The notes under the pieces: generated by a model
Told to the model about the DNA's origin: nothing
Databases searched by the model: none
Seen by the model: the letters and a program-made list of their open reading frames with translations, nothing else
Assembly (NCBI GenBank): GCA_026929865.2
Contig: CM049398.1
Coordinates: 21,849,001 to 21,913,000, forward strand
Length of the DNA: 64,000 nt
Reading direction: 5' to 3'
Source of the DNA: Hyperoplus lanceolatus
Lineage: Eukaryota > Chordata > Actinopteri > Uranoscopiformes > Ammodytidae
Translations under genes and position numbers: made by a program
In this document: positions 1 through 11,100 of the stretch, piece by piece
Numbering within the stretch: the first letter of the stretch is position 1
How the letters are laid out: the number at the start of each line of letters is the position of its first letter

Positions 1-286
1 GCGCAAAAAACTAGCCAACGCAAGCCAATCTTACCAAGCTACACTGTTGTAGTTCTCTGCAACTATTGATCTGGACAAGTCCTTTGTTGTATTGGGTCGT
101 TAACGCTCATTTTTACTAGGATGAAGTGACACAATCAGGGCCGGCGGTAGCCAGGGGCCAGGGTGGGCCGTGCCCACCCAAATGTGGGCTGTGCCCACTA
201 GGTGGAAGTCCAGATCCACTATCGGACGGACCTGTTCATTCGCTGTCCAAGAAAATGTCAAATAAAATTCAGACAATAAATTAATA

Positions 287-1402
287 GGGGAAGGTGGGGT
301 GATTTGTGCGTTTTGGAAGTTGCAAAACCCCTTGTTTCTAGAAAACCGTGGAAGAAATTGGAAATGTGACCACATATTTAAGAAGAGCCATCCATTTGAC
401 TCATCCTGTAAAGAAGGGAGACACAAGGAATAAGATATAAGCACATCTAAGCTCAAAAAACTGTGTTTTGCCTTTCAAAGTAAAATTTCCATGATCAAGG
501 TTTTTTGATTATTGTGTCTGAACAATTATAGACACGTTTGAAAACATTTGACACATGTTTTAGTGCTTTGGTATGCTACACTTTGAGTCTATATAGTTAG
601 CACAATGTCAACCCTAAATTGCTGCATCATGCCTATTATCCAAAATTCTGGGGATGGGGTGATTTGTGCGCAAGGGCCTGGGTGAGTTATAAGTAAGTAA
701 GTAAGTAAAATGTATTTATAAAAGCACATTTATGACAGTTTGCACTGTCCAAAGTGCTGTACATAGTGCATTCAGTAGGTAAACAATGAAGGTACAATAA
801 CAATAACCAAAATAAAAGACGTAAAGCCCATACATCCACATAAACACAGATAGTAGTGCAGAGGTAAGTAAGTAGTGCAGAGGTTAATGGGGAGGAAACA
901 CCAGGGTGTACATATGGGTTTTGAGCCTTGATTTAAAGGCAGAAATGTAGGGGGAATCACATTTGTCAGGTGGCAGTTGGTTCCACAAGCACGGAGCAAC
1001 TAGTGCAAAGTACATTTCTGAGAGTTGTGCCAGTGGCATGGCTGTATACGCTGGTCACCAAAAGAAAGTGATTGTCTACAGTAGCTCAGAAGAGAGTGAC
1101 ATCTCAATTCCACTTAACGACACCACTGATGAGAGTTCAGATGGCCAGAAAGATGATGATGGTGACTTTGTCATTGTGATGACCACAATCACCCCACTAC
1201 GTGGGTGATTTGGCGACAAGACAACTTTTTTTCCGAAAGCTATATTTCTTAAACAGTTTATTCCAGATCCAAAGTTTTTATTGCCAGGGATGCACAACAT
1301 CCTGAAATATATGTACATATTTGAGTTGGAGACATAACTTGTCAAGGCCTCACTTTAAAATCACTTTGAGTAAAAAGTTGCACAAATCACCCCACCTTCC
1401 CC
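287..1402. mobile_element. TA-flanked DNA transposon with perfect 22-bp inverted ends
   Basis: Perfect inverted repeats of 22 bp beginning GGGGAAGGTGGGGTGATTTG lie at 287-308 and 1381-1402, flanked by TA on both sides (285-286, 1403-1404). The core GGGGTGATTTG recurs near 656 and 1190 as subterminal copies. A short + strand frame (about 1038-1208) encodes a serine- and acid-rich tail with SSSEESD and DDDGDFVIV. This resembles the C-terminus of pogo/Tigger-type transposases, and TA flanks fit the Tc1/mariner/pogo superfamily. The superfamily assignment is an inference; the inverted ends are seen directly. Confidence 0.65.
690..1010 (-). mobile_element. L2-type LINE 3' end fragment
   Basis: The - strand has an (ACTT)n tail near 690-712 and a region resembling the L2 3' end next to AAAGTGCTGTACA. 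The - strand frame 772-999 has the order CGTNCHLTN...PPTFLPLNQGSKP, like the 'LWNxLPxxxR...SxxxFKxxLKTHLY' end of L2 reverse transcriptases. It is very short and decayed, and lies inside the TA-flanked element. Confidence 0.5.
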
Positions 1403-1697
1403 TACTAAAGAATATACCATTGCCATGCATTGCTTCTAATTGTATTATTGGGTGGGCAGGACAGCCTGCCTCCAAGTTACCCACCCGTTTATAGTGGTCA
1501 CTGGTCAGCAGAGCAAGCCCGAGGCATAAGCGGAATGAGCGGTTGTTTAGGGTCCCGACTGCCAGGGGGCCCCCCCAATTTTTTTTTATTTATTTATTTA
1601 TTTTTTTAGTTTGTGTGTTTGATATCAACATCATATTATGTAATTTTAAATTATCATACAATAAAAGGAATACAATGTTTTGGTAGATAGTTATTAG

Positions 1698-2173
1698 GGT
1701 AACACTTTATAATAACTATCCGTTGTAACTCGTTAATAGATCATTAGTAAACTCTTAATTAATGATTATTAATGATTTGTTAAGTGTTTGTTAGCAGTTT
1801 GTTAAGGATTTATAACAATGGTAGATAGTTAATATCTTAATAATTGAATCAGTTTCATCTGGGAGGTAATCCGAGATTAACTGATCACGTCACGTTCAAG
1901 TCCATGGCATGCACAGTGTGTATTGAGTTTATTTAAAAATATTTGAAAATGGGGCTGCCCTCAGTTGCCCATGCACTGTGTATAGTCTATAGCCTATTTC
2001 AGCCTCGTCCCAGATGAACTGATTCAATTATTAAGCTATTAACTATCTACCATTGTTATAAATCCTTAACAAACTGCTAACAAACACTTAACAAATCATT
2101 AATAATCAGTAATTAAGAGTTTACTAATGATCTATTAACGAGTTACAACGGATAGTTATTATAAAGTGTTACC
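1698..2173. mobile_element. Foldback MITE with long inverted arms
   Basis: The left end GGTAACACTTTATAATAACT is mirrored at the right end (AGTTATTATAAAGTGTTACC). The inverted arms run about 165 bp each (1698-1863 and 2006-2173) around a central loop. Flanks GTTATTAG (1690-1697) and GTTATTGG (2174-2181) look like an 8-bp target-site duplication with one change, suggesting a hAT-type MITE. The central part also occurs just outside the element at 2182-2360. Confidence 0.75.
1834..2006. repeat. Direct repeat copy 1 (inside MITE)
   Basis: This stretch, from CTTAATAATTGAATCAG to CAGCCTCGTC, is repeated in the same orientation with few changes at 2182-2360, just to the right of the MITE end. The MITE interior and its right flank therefore share a sequence. 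Confidence 0.75.
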
Positions 2174-2181
2174 GTTATTGG

Positions 2182-2360
2182 CTTAATAATTGAATCAGTT
2201 CATCTGGGAGGTAATCCGAGGTTAACTGATCACATCACGTTCAAGTCCATGGCATGCACAGTGTGTATTGAGTTTATTTAAAAATATTTGAAAATGGGGC
2301 TGCCCTCAGTTGCCCATGCACTGTGTATACTGTAGCCTATAGCCTATTTCAGCCTCGTCT
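2182..2360. repeat. Direct repeat copy 2 (outside MITE)
   Basis: Second copy of the 1834-2006 segment, in direct orientation, starting right after the MITE's flanking octamer. Differences are few (for example GAGGTTAACT for GAGATTAACT). Confidence 0.75.
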
Positions 2361-3155
2361 GTGGAAAAAAAGATAACTGGACAACAGAGTTATTCTGCTT
2401 CATTCCTCTCACTGCATTTAAATTAATTCATTATATTACAGAAAAATATGTCCCATAAAAGAAAAAGAGCGCCAAGCCCATCACAGAGGACCCTGCATAC
2501 TATTTTGTTTCAAATGTATATTTCTATGGAAAATCCATGTGTCTTTCTTCAATTGCTTCTAATTCATCCGACCCAGTGTCTCCAAATTATTTGTTCACAC
2601 AAAATTCCTCAGAATTAGCCTCTTAATCTTCCTCTCAAAGGGCACCAGATTCATGCATTTCACTTTAAAAAGGTAAAAAAAAATCTCGTGGCCTCGGCTG
2701 GCTACTATTTTCACCCAGCTGGACATCAGAGGCAATAGTGGAAAGTAGTGTGTATAGTATATAGCTCTGGACTACCACCATCCAGGTTGCCCAGTCCCAA
2801 AGCTTTCTCTTCAATCAGCTCAGGCTGCCTACAGTTAATACTGTGATTAAGAAAAATAGATACATTATGTTGTATATAATGTATATTATATGTTATTCAT
2901 AAACATTTTGGGAAAAAAACGTGCAAGAATCAAATCTCCCACACAGCAACACTCAACGTTTATTTGCATATTGTGTTCTACACAATTCACAGTAAATGTG
3001 CCAAAAAGCAGACGCACAGATCTTACAAGGGCAAAAAATTTCGGCTCGCGCGCCCTGCGCGGCTCGCATCTTCGTTCTCCCTGAAAAGTGTGCCCACCTA
3101 AAATTTCTACAGGCCCACCCAAGTCTGACTTTCTAGAACCGGGCCTGGACACAAT

Positions 3156-5543
3156 CTAACTGGTGACCAGAGACAGTTTCATTTATCTTCACTGTGAAGG
3201 AATTTGTCTAATGAATTTTTCACTTGTTTCAAGGAAGGATTTTTCCGTTTTTCTTCCAAGCGGTGCTCTCTAATTGGCTCTACATGTTTTATAGGCTCCA
3301 TTTGCTGTTTGCCCCATTAGACACCTTGCACTGTCTAGAGAAACAACCCTAATACTCAAACCCTGCTTCTACTACTCTATTTCAGTCTCATTACGCTATA
3401 AAAATTTCCACACTGCTTTCTCTGTTTTCATGTGGAAAGCACCAGAGCCCTTGGGTAGGGTCAGGGTAGTCATACACTCAGTTTAGGGCCTTTTTGCCTC
3501 TTTCAGTTCGACAGAAGACAGTGGCATTCTTCAATAAAGGTGAATGCACCAGCGATTTCTTCTTGCCATGTTGCTTTTGCTGCAGAGTTGTTCTGTCACC
3601 CTCTCCTAAAGCGTGTTTTTACATGTAGTGAAGCTTCCTATTTTAGTCCAGTGGATGCTTCCCATGGTGCTCAAGGCTGGTTCTTTTCTGGAGACCATTA
3701 AGAGACAATCTTAACCTTTTATACTCATGTTTACTGGCGTAGGAAATAAATCGAACCAAAGCACACAAATGGCTTGATTCAGTTCTGTTTACACTTTCCA
3801 CTGATTGTGTAATTAAGAGCTAAATGTGTCAAAGTACATGTAGACTGATTGATCTTGCCTCAATCAAGCCATTTGAAGTGAGGCCTTGCCTTCTCATCCC
3901 CAGTGCAGAGGGTTCCCAGTGGGCTTCTCCTATTGCAAATCTATACAGTCTTTTTACAGATGGAAAACACTACTGAAACACCTATTTTATTGTACCTCCT
4001 TGCTGTAAAAAGAAAACTTCAATGCACAACAACGGTCTGTGTTTTCATGGAGATGGTCTTTTATATTTATTCATATTTATACCGAAGTCACAATGGTGTA
4101 TAGCATCATTACACTGTGTTTTGCAGTAAACTTGATTGAGCTCCATTTTGTTAGAACTGGCGTTAAAATGCAGAACCGTTTCTATTCATCTTTATCTACC
4201 AACGCATGAAACAGCACAAGTGAAAACTCATTCCATTGGGAAGAAAAAAAATATCTTGACACTAAAATGAAATCTCCCAAGCTAGCGTTTAGCTTCTCAG
4301 TTTTTGTGTGACTAAAGTGTTAAATCAAACTCCCTGGTTCTATGACTAAGTGTAATTGCCACTCATGGTGTGAACAGTGTTGTGGTGATTATCCCGCTGA
4401 TGGCCTCAGTGAGGAGGACAGTCAATATGGTGCTGATTGGTGCTCTTCTTTCTTGACTGTTTTTCCTTTCCTTTCATCTCTTCTCTTGTTTTTATTCTCC
4501 CTCTCATTCGTCCTTCAAGCCAGCTGCAGTCTTTCGGATTGCCTGCCGAGTATGAGCAACCAACGTAAAGTGTTCCCTCTGTACCCATACTTCACTATCT
4601 CATGCTTGTATCGTCATCAAATCAATACAAATGCTGGGGATAATTTTTATGGTTCTCTCCTAAAGAAAATAACCCCATATTAATAATATCATTGCCTAAT
4701 GAACTAAATGCTCATGTGCTACAATTTGGCATCAGTCAGTGGCCTCTGATGCCAATACTATTGACACATACAGAAATACAGACAGTTCATGTGTGTCTGG
4801 CACTCTTGGTTTCCCCCTTTTGGACCAGTGCTTTAATCTCCTATTTCCCATCAGTTGTGACATAGGCCCTTTCATTCTCCTGATGATTAGTTTTGAACCA
4901 TTACAGTAGGCCAATGGACAAAGGTCCTATGTGCACAAACGAGGTGATTTTTTCCAAAAGTGATGACATTAAGAAAGACTGCGCAATCAATACATGCAAT
5001 CTACAATCAATTGAAGCCCCCCCCCCATCCCTCTAGCGCTCTCATCCTCCGACCTGTGTCTTCTCTGTCTGCATCTCTCTGTCTTCCACTCATCCCTCCA
5101 TCTGTTCCTCTAAAGTCAATTGTGGTCGCAATTGTGCTCATATCATACAATAATGTCTCTTCACCCACTTTCGTTCATTCAATACCTTGCCTATGTTTAG
5201 TGTGAATTACAGCCACTTTAGCCTTATTTACCTCCCTCCCATACTTTTCATCCTTCCATCTCTGTCTGCTATACATGCCACACATTCCTATTAATGATGA
5301 TATGAAGCAGCGGACAAGCAACAGTAAATCAAAACTTGCTTGTTGTCTCTCTCATTCTTTCTGTCTTTAAATCAGGGGAAGGAAATGACTAGTCAGAACT
5401 ATGCTAGAAAAAGCAACCAATTGGTTGGTATTGATTGATTCATACCTTATATTGTAACATAATAGTTATTTTCCGTAGGGTGGAAGTGATGTTTTTATGT
5501 TAGCTTTCAAAGAGAAAAACCATAAATTCCAAAAAAGCTAAAC
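3156..5543 (+). other. pdgfd intron, upstream of exon 6
   Basis: No exon was found here. I looked for the preceding pdgfd exon (human counterpart contains DLLKYFNPESWQEDLENMY) on the + strand and did not see it. Open frames here are short and compositional. The one structure of note is the 263-bp segment at 4191-4453, which recurs after exon 6. Confidence 0.6.
4191..4453. repeat. Intronic duplicated segment, copy 1
   Basis: From TTTATCTACCAACG to GCTCTTCTTTCT, this matches 8037-8302 in the same orientation at roughly 95% identity by eye, with about ten differences including three small length changes. The two copies bracket pdgfd exon 6. It carries no coding signature and matches no transposon ends I recognise. 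Confidence 0.85.
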
Positions 5544-5866
5544 TTAAAGGAGAAGTAAGTGATATGGTCCATTTAACTTCCGTGACACATGAACTCGCAG
5601 CCATCTTCGTCAGATAGTGCCACTATGGAGAGCAGCCAGTCATCGTTCACGGGCACAGAGACCCACCTCTTCATAGCGCTCTGTCTCCTGATTGGATAAA
5701 AACGACGGGACACTGAAAATGTTATTTGGCAATTACTGCACAAGCTGAATGACTGGGAGAACTGTGTTATGAACTACGCATATTGTTGAAGTGATTGCTG
5801 TATGAATATAGAGTGATTTAACACGTACGTATATTAACAAAAAAATATCACTTACTTCTCCTTTAA
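5544..5866. mobile_element. TTAA-type MITE beside pdgfd exon 6
   Basis: The inverted ends are perfect: TTAAAGGAGAAGTAAGTGAT at the left and its exact complement at the right, with TTAA at both edges (5544-5547 and 5863-5866). TTAA duplication is typical of piggyBac and Kolobok relatives. At 323 bp it has no coding capacity. Perfect ends suggest a fairly recent insertion. Its right edge is only 40 bp from the exon 6 splice acceptor. Confidence 0.85.
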
Positions 5867-5906
5867 CTGATGATGAGTAATTTTTTTTCCTCTCGTCATT
5901 GTCCAG

Positions 5907-6124
5907 TGGATCTGAACCGTCTCTATGACGACGTCAAGCGGTACAGCTGCACTCCCCGCAACTACTCTGTCAACCTGCGCGAGGAGCTGAGGGCCACCAA
6001 CGCAGTCTTTTTCCCCCGCTGTCTGCTGGTCAAACGCTGCGGAGGAAACTGTGGCTGTGGAACCAACAGCTGGAACAGCGGCTGCACCTGTCAGGCCTCC
6101 AAGAGCTCACCCAAGTTACACGAG
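5907..6124 (+). CDS. pdgfd: PDGF-D, penultimate coding exon (growth-factor domain)
   Basis: This exon encodes the first part of the C-terminal PDGF/VEGF domain of platelet-derived growth factor D, a secreted cystine-knot ligand whose dimer signals through PDGF receptor beta after removal of its CUB domain. The acceptor is GTCCAG before 5907 and the donor is GAG|GTGGGT at 6124/6125. It enters in phase with one base supplied upstream and ends at a codon boundary. Diagnostic pieces are VDLNRLYDDVKRYSCTPRNY, REELRATN, FFPRCLLVKRCGGNCGCG and GCTC, with seven cysteines. CGGNCGCGT fits PDGF-D; PDGF-C has CGGNCACC. One extra residue lies in the loop before GCTC compared with human. The CUB exons are outside the window. 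The tail-to-tail neighbour dync2h1 agrees with the human order, so the name is well supported. Confidence 0.95.
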
Positions 6125-6975
6125 GTGGGTCCCATCATGTCATCAAGACGCACCGGCGGTCACAGCGTCACTCAAACTATGATCTGACTGCAACAACAGT
6201 ATCTTCTTTCTTTTCATTCTCTCCACCTTTCTTTTTCCTCCTTCTCTTAGTCTTTTTTTCCTTCTTTCTTTCTGTTTTTCCCCTTAGACATATAGCTCAA
6301 ATCATTACTGGTGTTACTGGGTATCTTAGTCATACAATACAGTGTGAAGACCAGAGGCATACATAATCACACACACACGGTACACAATCTCTAGTTATTT
6401 TGAAAAAAAAATTTGCAGAGTATTTTGTACAGTCTGCTGTGTTGAAAAACAGGACATAATAACAAGACAATGGTTGTTTCTTTGGCTAAGTCAATTTTTC
6501 TCACATGCTGTATGTCAAGCATAGTAGATATTAATACTGTATTAGTACTGGCGTGGAAGTTTTATTTTGCACCTTAAGAGGGGAACGACAAGCTAAGACA
6601 CATTTTTATAAAATTAAACTTTGTGTACACTAATATGACAGAAAGGGAATCTCTGAAATTGACTCATTCAGTTTACTGTTTTACATTTCGATTTCCTTGT
6701 GCAAAATTGTTTTGATAAATTTGTTGGTTTTAGATAAAGATCTGCACTTACAGTTGTATCTCTCTGCATTTTGGCTTGTGAATGTCTTTTCCATTCATGT
6801 AACAGAAATAGATTTAGACTTGAAGTGTGAGGTGTGAAAGTGTTACAGTAAAAGTGATGCGGGGGCTTGTTCAAACATAACATTTCGAGCACATCTTGAG
6901 TGCCTACCTGAGAGGGGCTAAAAAGATGGTGAGAGTTTGAGTGAGAATGAGAGAGAGCGATTGAGAGTGAGGGAG

Positions 6976-6978
<3 letters not shown>

Positions 6979-7008
<30 letters not shown>
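6979..7008. repeat. (GA)n microsatellite
   Basis: Pure GA run in the last pdgfd intron, about 400 bp before long CT-rich stretches (to 7430). Confidence 0.9.
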
Positions 7009-7010
<2 letters not shown>

Positions 7011-7629
7011 TGGCGAGCAGAGGCAAGCGCTGCATCAACAATGAAGCAGCAATGCACCAGCAGCCTCACATTTTCTCCCAGCTTCTCTCCTCCAGTCGCT
7101 CCCATGTCGGCCCTGTCTTTAACTTTCTAATCTCTCCATATCTTTCTCAATGCATTGTTAGCATTCTATCCCTCTCTCTTGTTCTCTCTCTTGGCATCAT
7201 TATTTATTTATTTCCCAATTCCCATATTCAATTTGATCCTTTTGCAATGCACCATTCTTGTTCTTCAAGCCTGTCATTCATTCTTTTCTATCTCTCTTCC
7301 CTCCATCTCTTTGTGTATTTGTTCTTGCATTGCTTCATTATTGAATCACAGTCCGCAGGGTTTCCTCTCCATCTCTCTGGCTGTCTCTCTCTCTCTCCTC
7401 ACTCTCTTTCTCTCGCTCTCTCTCTCTCTGTCAAAAATGATACAATGGAAATTTATACAAAAGTGGGATTTGGCTTGTAATTATGCTATGTGTATGAGTG
7501 AGTGTGTGTTAGTCACTGTGCGTAAGGGCATGAAAAAGGTGTCTTTGCGTCTGGATGTATTGTACATGCATTATAGTGATTGTGTGTGGGTTCCCATGAG
7601 TGTGTGGTTGTGTACCGCTTGTGTGTGAT

Positions 7630-7730
<101 letters not shown>

Positions 7731-8036
7731 TGGGAGAGAGAACTTTCGATCCACCACTCCTCCACTTCCAGGCAGTGTTAGATCTTTAACTGCTTCCTTC
7801 ACTGACTTAACTTCTGAAGAAACACATTATTACTCACACTATTGTTTCAGTGCTGGTGAAGTCCTGAGATAAATCATGGACTGCCCTGCTTTCAGCTTTG
7901 GAGAACAAATTCCCTGCATCAGTTTGTGGAACAATTTGTACCACCACTCTTCCACATTAAAAGTGGCACCTGCGAACAATCTGGCCATTTGCAACACAGT
8001 TGGTTAAAATCTAACTACAAAGCCTATTATTCTACC

Positions 8037-8302
8037 TTTATCTACCAACGTATGAAACAGCACTCAAGTGAAAACTCATTCCATTGGGAAGAAAAAAAAT
8101 ATCTTGACACTAAAATGAAATCTCCCAAGCTAGCGTTTAGCTTCTCAGTTTTTTGTGTGACTAAAGTGTTAAATCAAACTCCCTGGTTCTATGGCTAAGT
8201 TTATTTGCCACTCATGGTGTGAACAGTGTTGTGGTGATTATCCCGCTGATGGCCTCAGTGAGGAGGGCAGTCAATATGTGGCTGATTGGTGCTCTTCTTT
8301 CT
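8037..8302. repeat. Intronic duplicated segment, copy 2
   Basis: Direct-orientation partner of 4191-4453. Similarity may reach a little further left (GGTTAAAAT near 8000 compared with GCGTTAAAAT near 4160), which would suggest an older duplication with decayed edges. Confidence 0.85.
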
Positions 8303-8629
8303 GTATATGTTGATGTCCTTAGCTTGCTTGAATGTTAAATTATTGTGACACGCATTGCAGCTTCTCATAGGGAGCATGGTTCCTTTTATTCAGTTGAAAT
8401 CCAGCAGTGATAGTGATGTCATGATTTATGTTCTTTAAAAACTGACTTTCCATCACATTCCATTATTCTCTCACCATCTTCTTGTCTCTTCCTCTTTCTA
8501 AATTGGATTTTTTTCTTTTGCGCATCGATTACAACAAGTGAAAAATGTATTTGTTTAGCACTTACCAGGCAACCTTTTATCCCCTATCTATCTCTCTCTC
8601 TCTTGATCCCTGCTTTCCCATTTTCCTAG

Positions 8630-8764
8630 GTGCTGAAGTACGCCCCTGAGGTCAACCAACATCAGCGACAGAAGAGGCCGCGAGTGCGTTGGGTCATAGA
8701 TGAGATCTTCCTCACACACCATGAGAAGTGCGAGTGTGCGTGTCCCTCCCAGCCGCCTCGCTAA
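8630..8764 (+). CDS. pdgfd: PDGF-D, last coding exon
   Basis: The final 44 codons and TAA stop (8762-8764) follow acceptor TTTTCCTAG. The exon starts in phase 0 and joins as ...LHE|VLKYAPEV. It supplies the end of the growth-factor domain: a basic loop (RQKRPRVRW), then HHEKCECAC with the last three cysteines of the knot, and the C-terminus PSQPPR. Human PDGF-D ends HHERCDCICSSRPPR, so length and ending agree; the middle loop is the most diverged part. With the previous exon the domain has ten cysteines, the same number as in the human domain. It lies 40.5 kb from the stop codon of convergent dync2h1. Confidence 0.95.
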   Translation: MLKYAPEVNQHQRQKRPRVRWVIDEIFLTHHEKCECACPSQPPR

Positions 8765-9485
8765 GACACTCAAGACAGACATGGCACACGCATCTGGAAC
8801 TGCTGGACGAGTTCTTTTTTTTTCTAAATACATTTTTGCAACAGACTTAATGTCATTACAGCAGACACATTACACATGCAGCAGAGAAGAAGGCAAACAA
8901 TATGGCTGACATATAATGCACCTCACATCTCACACACACACAATGACATTTGTTCTCGCAAGTATGCCTTCCTACCTACGTTTCTCTTAAAAGAGGCCAA
9001 ACTCTTATAATGCATTAATATTTCCTGACAGACATGTTTACTATGCAACGTTCTTGCAAATTGGAGTCTAAATCTTACTAGTACATTTAGACAGACTTGC
9101 AAAGTGTTAGAATAACTGTTGGACTTCTGCAGAGGAATTCATTTTCAATTTGATCAAAGTTTTTCCTCCACAAACAACATTTTTAAATCCGTTTGGAATA
9201 CAAAAATCAACATACCACATTATGAAGAGTCCACACTAATATCAGGCTAAATTTACATTTAACATTTTGGTCAAAGAAGTTCAATGGATGCCAACTTGTT
9301 TGAATGGACTCCAATTGCTTTGCGAACTGTTTTTCAAAATAACACTTTATGTTCATGTGAAATTAGGCTAACCCCAACCTTGCAGATCTGAATTGAACGC
9401 AGCACACACACACATTCACTCTAGGCTTCCACTGCTAACCTAAAGATAAAAACTGTTTATTTAAAATAAATTCTCCCCTATTTAG
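8765..9485 (+). other. Probable pdgfd 3' untranslated region
   Basis: Sequence after the pdgfd stop has no further frame of interest. The first AATAAA I see is at 9465-9470 (TTAAAATAAATTC), so the transcript may end near 9485. A second AATAAA lies near 10475. The 3' end is an inference from the hexamer only. Confidence 0.35.
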
Positions 9486-9646
9486 TCGGCGAAGCCCTCC
9501 TTTGTTTTGCACACATTCCTGTCTGCAAATATTCTCACTTCCCCTTTGTCTGTCCTCACGTCCATACGCTTCATGCTCCTTTTTTGTCTTTCTCGCTGAC
9601 TCTGTCTCCCTCTCTCTTTTTCTATTCTAATGCACACACACACACA

Positions 9647-9684
<38 letters not shown>

Positions 9685-10161
9685 CTCTCTCCTTTCATCA
9701 CTCACTCTCTAACACATCAAAGGAGACGTCAGATCAAGCTGCAGCGCTCTGCCTGGTTTTCTGAACGTTCCTGGGATTCCTCCTGCTAACATGAGTAAAA
9801 ATTGTGATCCGTAGACCCTGAACATAGAGACAGGGAGACAGAGAGAGAGAGAGAGAGAGATATTTAGGAGGAGAAGCGGCCTATTTGTAGATCACCAGCG
9901 CTCCTGGATAAGAGCTGAGAGAAGAGCAACTTTCAAGATACAGCACAGAGAAATATTGCAGCCACTTCAGCGCTTTCAATCAGCATGTACTGTACATGTG
10001 GGCCTATTCAACACGCCTGATGTTATACCCATGAAGAGGCTCATATGCATCACAATCTTAACCACTGCATTGCAAGTCTGCGGCAGCACCAGTGAAAAAG
10101 AGATTAGAGGGAATTTGACTAATGTTGTTGATCTCTTGCTTCAAATACTTCTGATACTAGA

Positions 10162-10245
<84 letters not shown>

Positions 10246-11060
10246 CAGCTCAGGAAGTAGTCCTTTTGTTTAAGGGGTGGAGGGTTACCAACAGTCTGTG
10301 AGAGCAGATACGAGCATGTGAGTGACCGGAGTATGCATGGAAGAGTGAGCATGTGTGTGTGTGTGTGTGCATGTGTGTGTGCATGCATGTGAGGTAGAGT
10401 ATAAAAGCAACACAAAGCGAAACATTTGTAACTAACTGCCTATCATTTCCTTACACATGGCCCAGCTGTGAGAAATAAAAAGACGCTGTCATCTGTCCAT
10501 CATCACCTCCCATGTGTCCCACCGCCATCACACGATCAGGCTCGCTATCATGCTGGATTCAAGCAGAGAAAATGGGATTCGACACACTACTACTTTTGTT
10601 CTAAAGACAGACCGACAGACAAATAATAAAAGGAAATAACTGGACAGTGAAACCTGATCAGCTGTGAGTGAGCCGGCAGCGCTTTTTCAAGGGTGTTATT
10701 TGGCAGGCGTGGGTGCTTAAGTTTTTCAAAAGTATGTCCGTTTTTTTTTATTCCAGACATCCTCCACACACATGCACAACACGCACACACAGTTGTTTTT
10801 GGATGTAGTTTATCTGAGAAAGCAGCATTCTCCTGTCACGCTTGTATCTCCTTTTTTCTTTTTCTGACTCTCTTTCCTATGTTGCATTTTGAAAACACAA
10901 AGATAAACATAAAGCTCACGCAGAGTTAATGATGTGCACGAACACAACAACACTGATAATTGGTTAGCAGGTAAATCAACCCCTTTATATTTTTCTGTTG
11001 CTAACAAGCCAGATGGTGATTAGGTAACATGTCATTTTCCCAACATGCTTTGAAAAGGTC

Positions 11061-11100
<40 letters not shown>

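Larger units (their letters stand above)
136..3147. mobile_element. hAT-type DNA transposon remnant, host of nested insertions
   Basis: The ends are inverted: the left starts CAGGGCCGG and the right, read on the other strand, starts CAGGCCCGG. Both ends carry GGGTGGGC-type subterminal sequence. The element is flanked by a perfect 8-bp target-site duplication, GACACAAT, at 128-135 and 3148-3155, which is the hAT signature. No intact transposase remains. A short stretch near 2448-2490 could read as the basic start of a hAT-like protein (MSHKRKRAPSPSQR), but it soon reaches a stop. At least two other elements sit inside it (287-1402 and 1698-2173). Confidence 0.75.

Noticed and set aside
4342-4683. 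113-codon frame before pdgfd exon 6
   Set aside because: It overlaps the duplicated non-coding segment and then a pyrimidine-rich stretch; no domain or splice signals.
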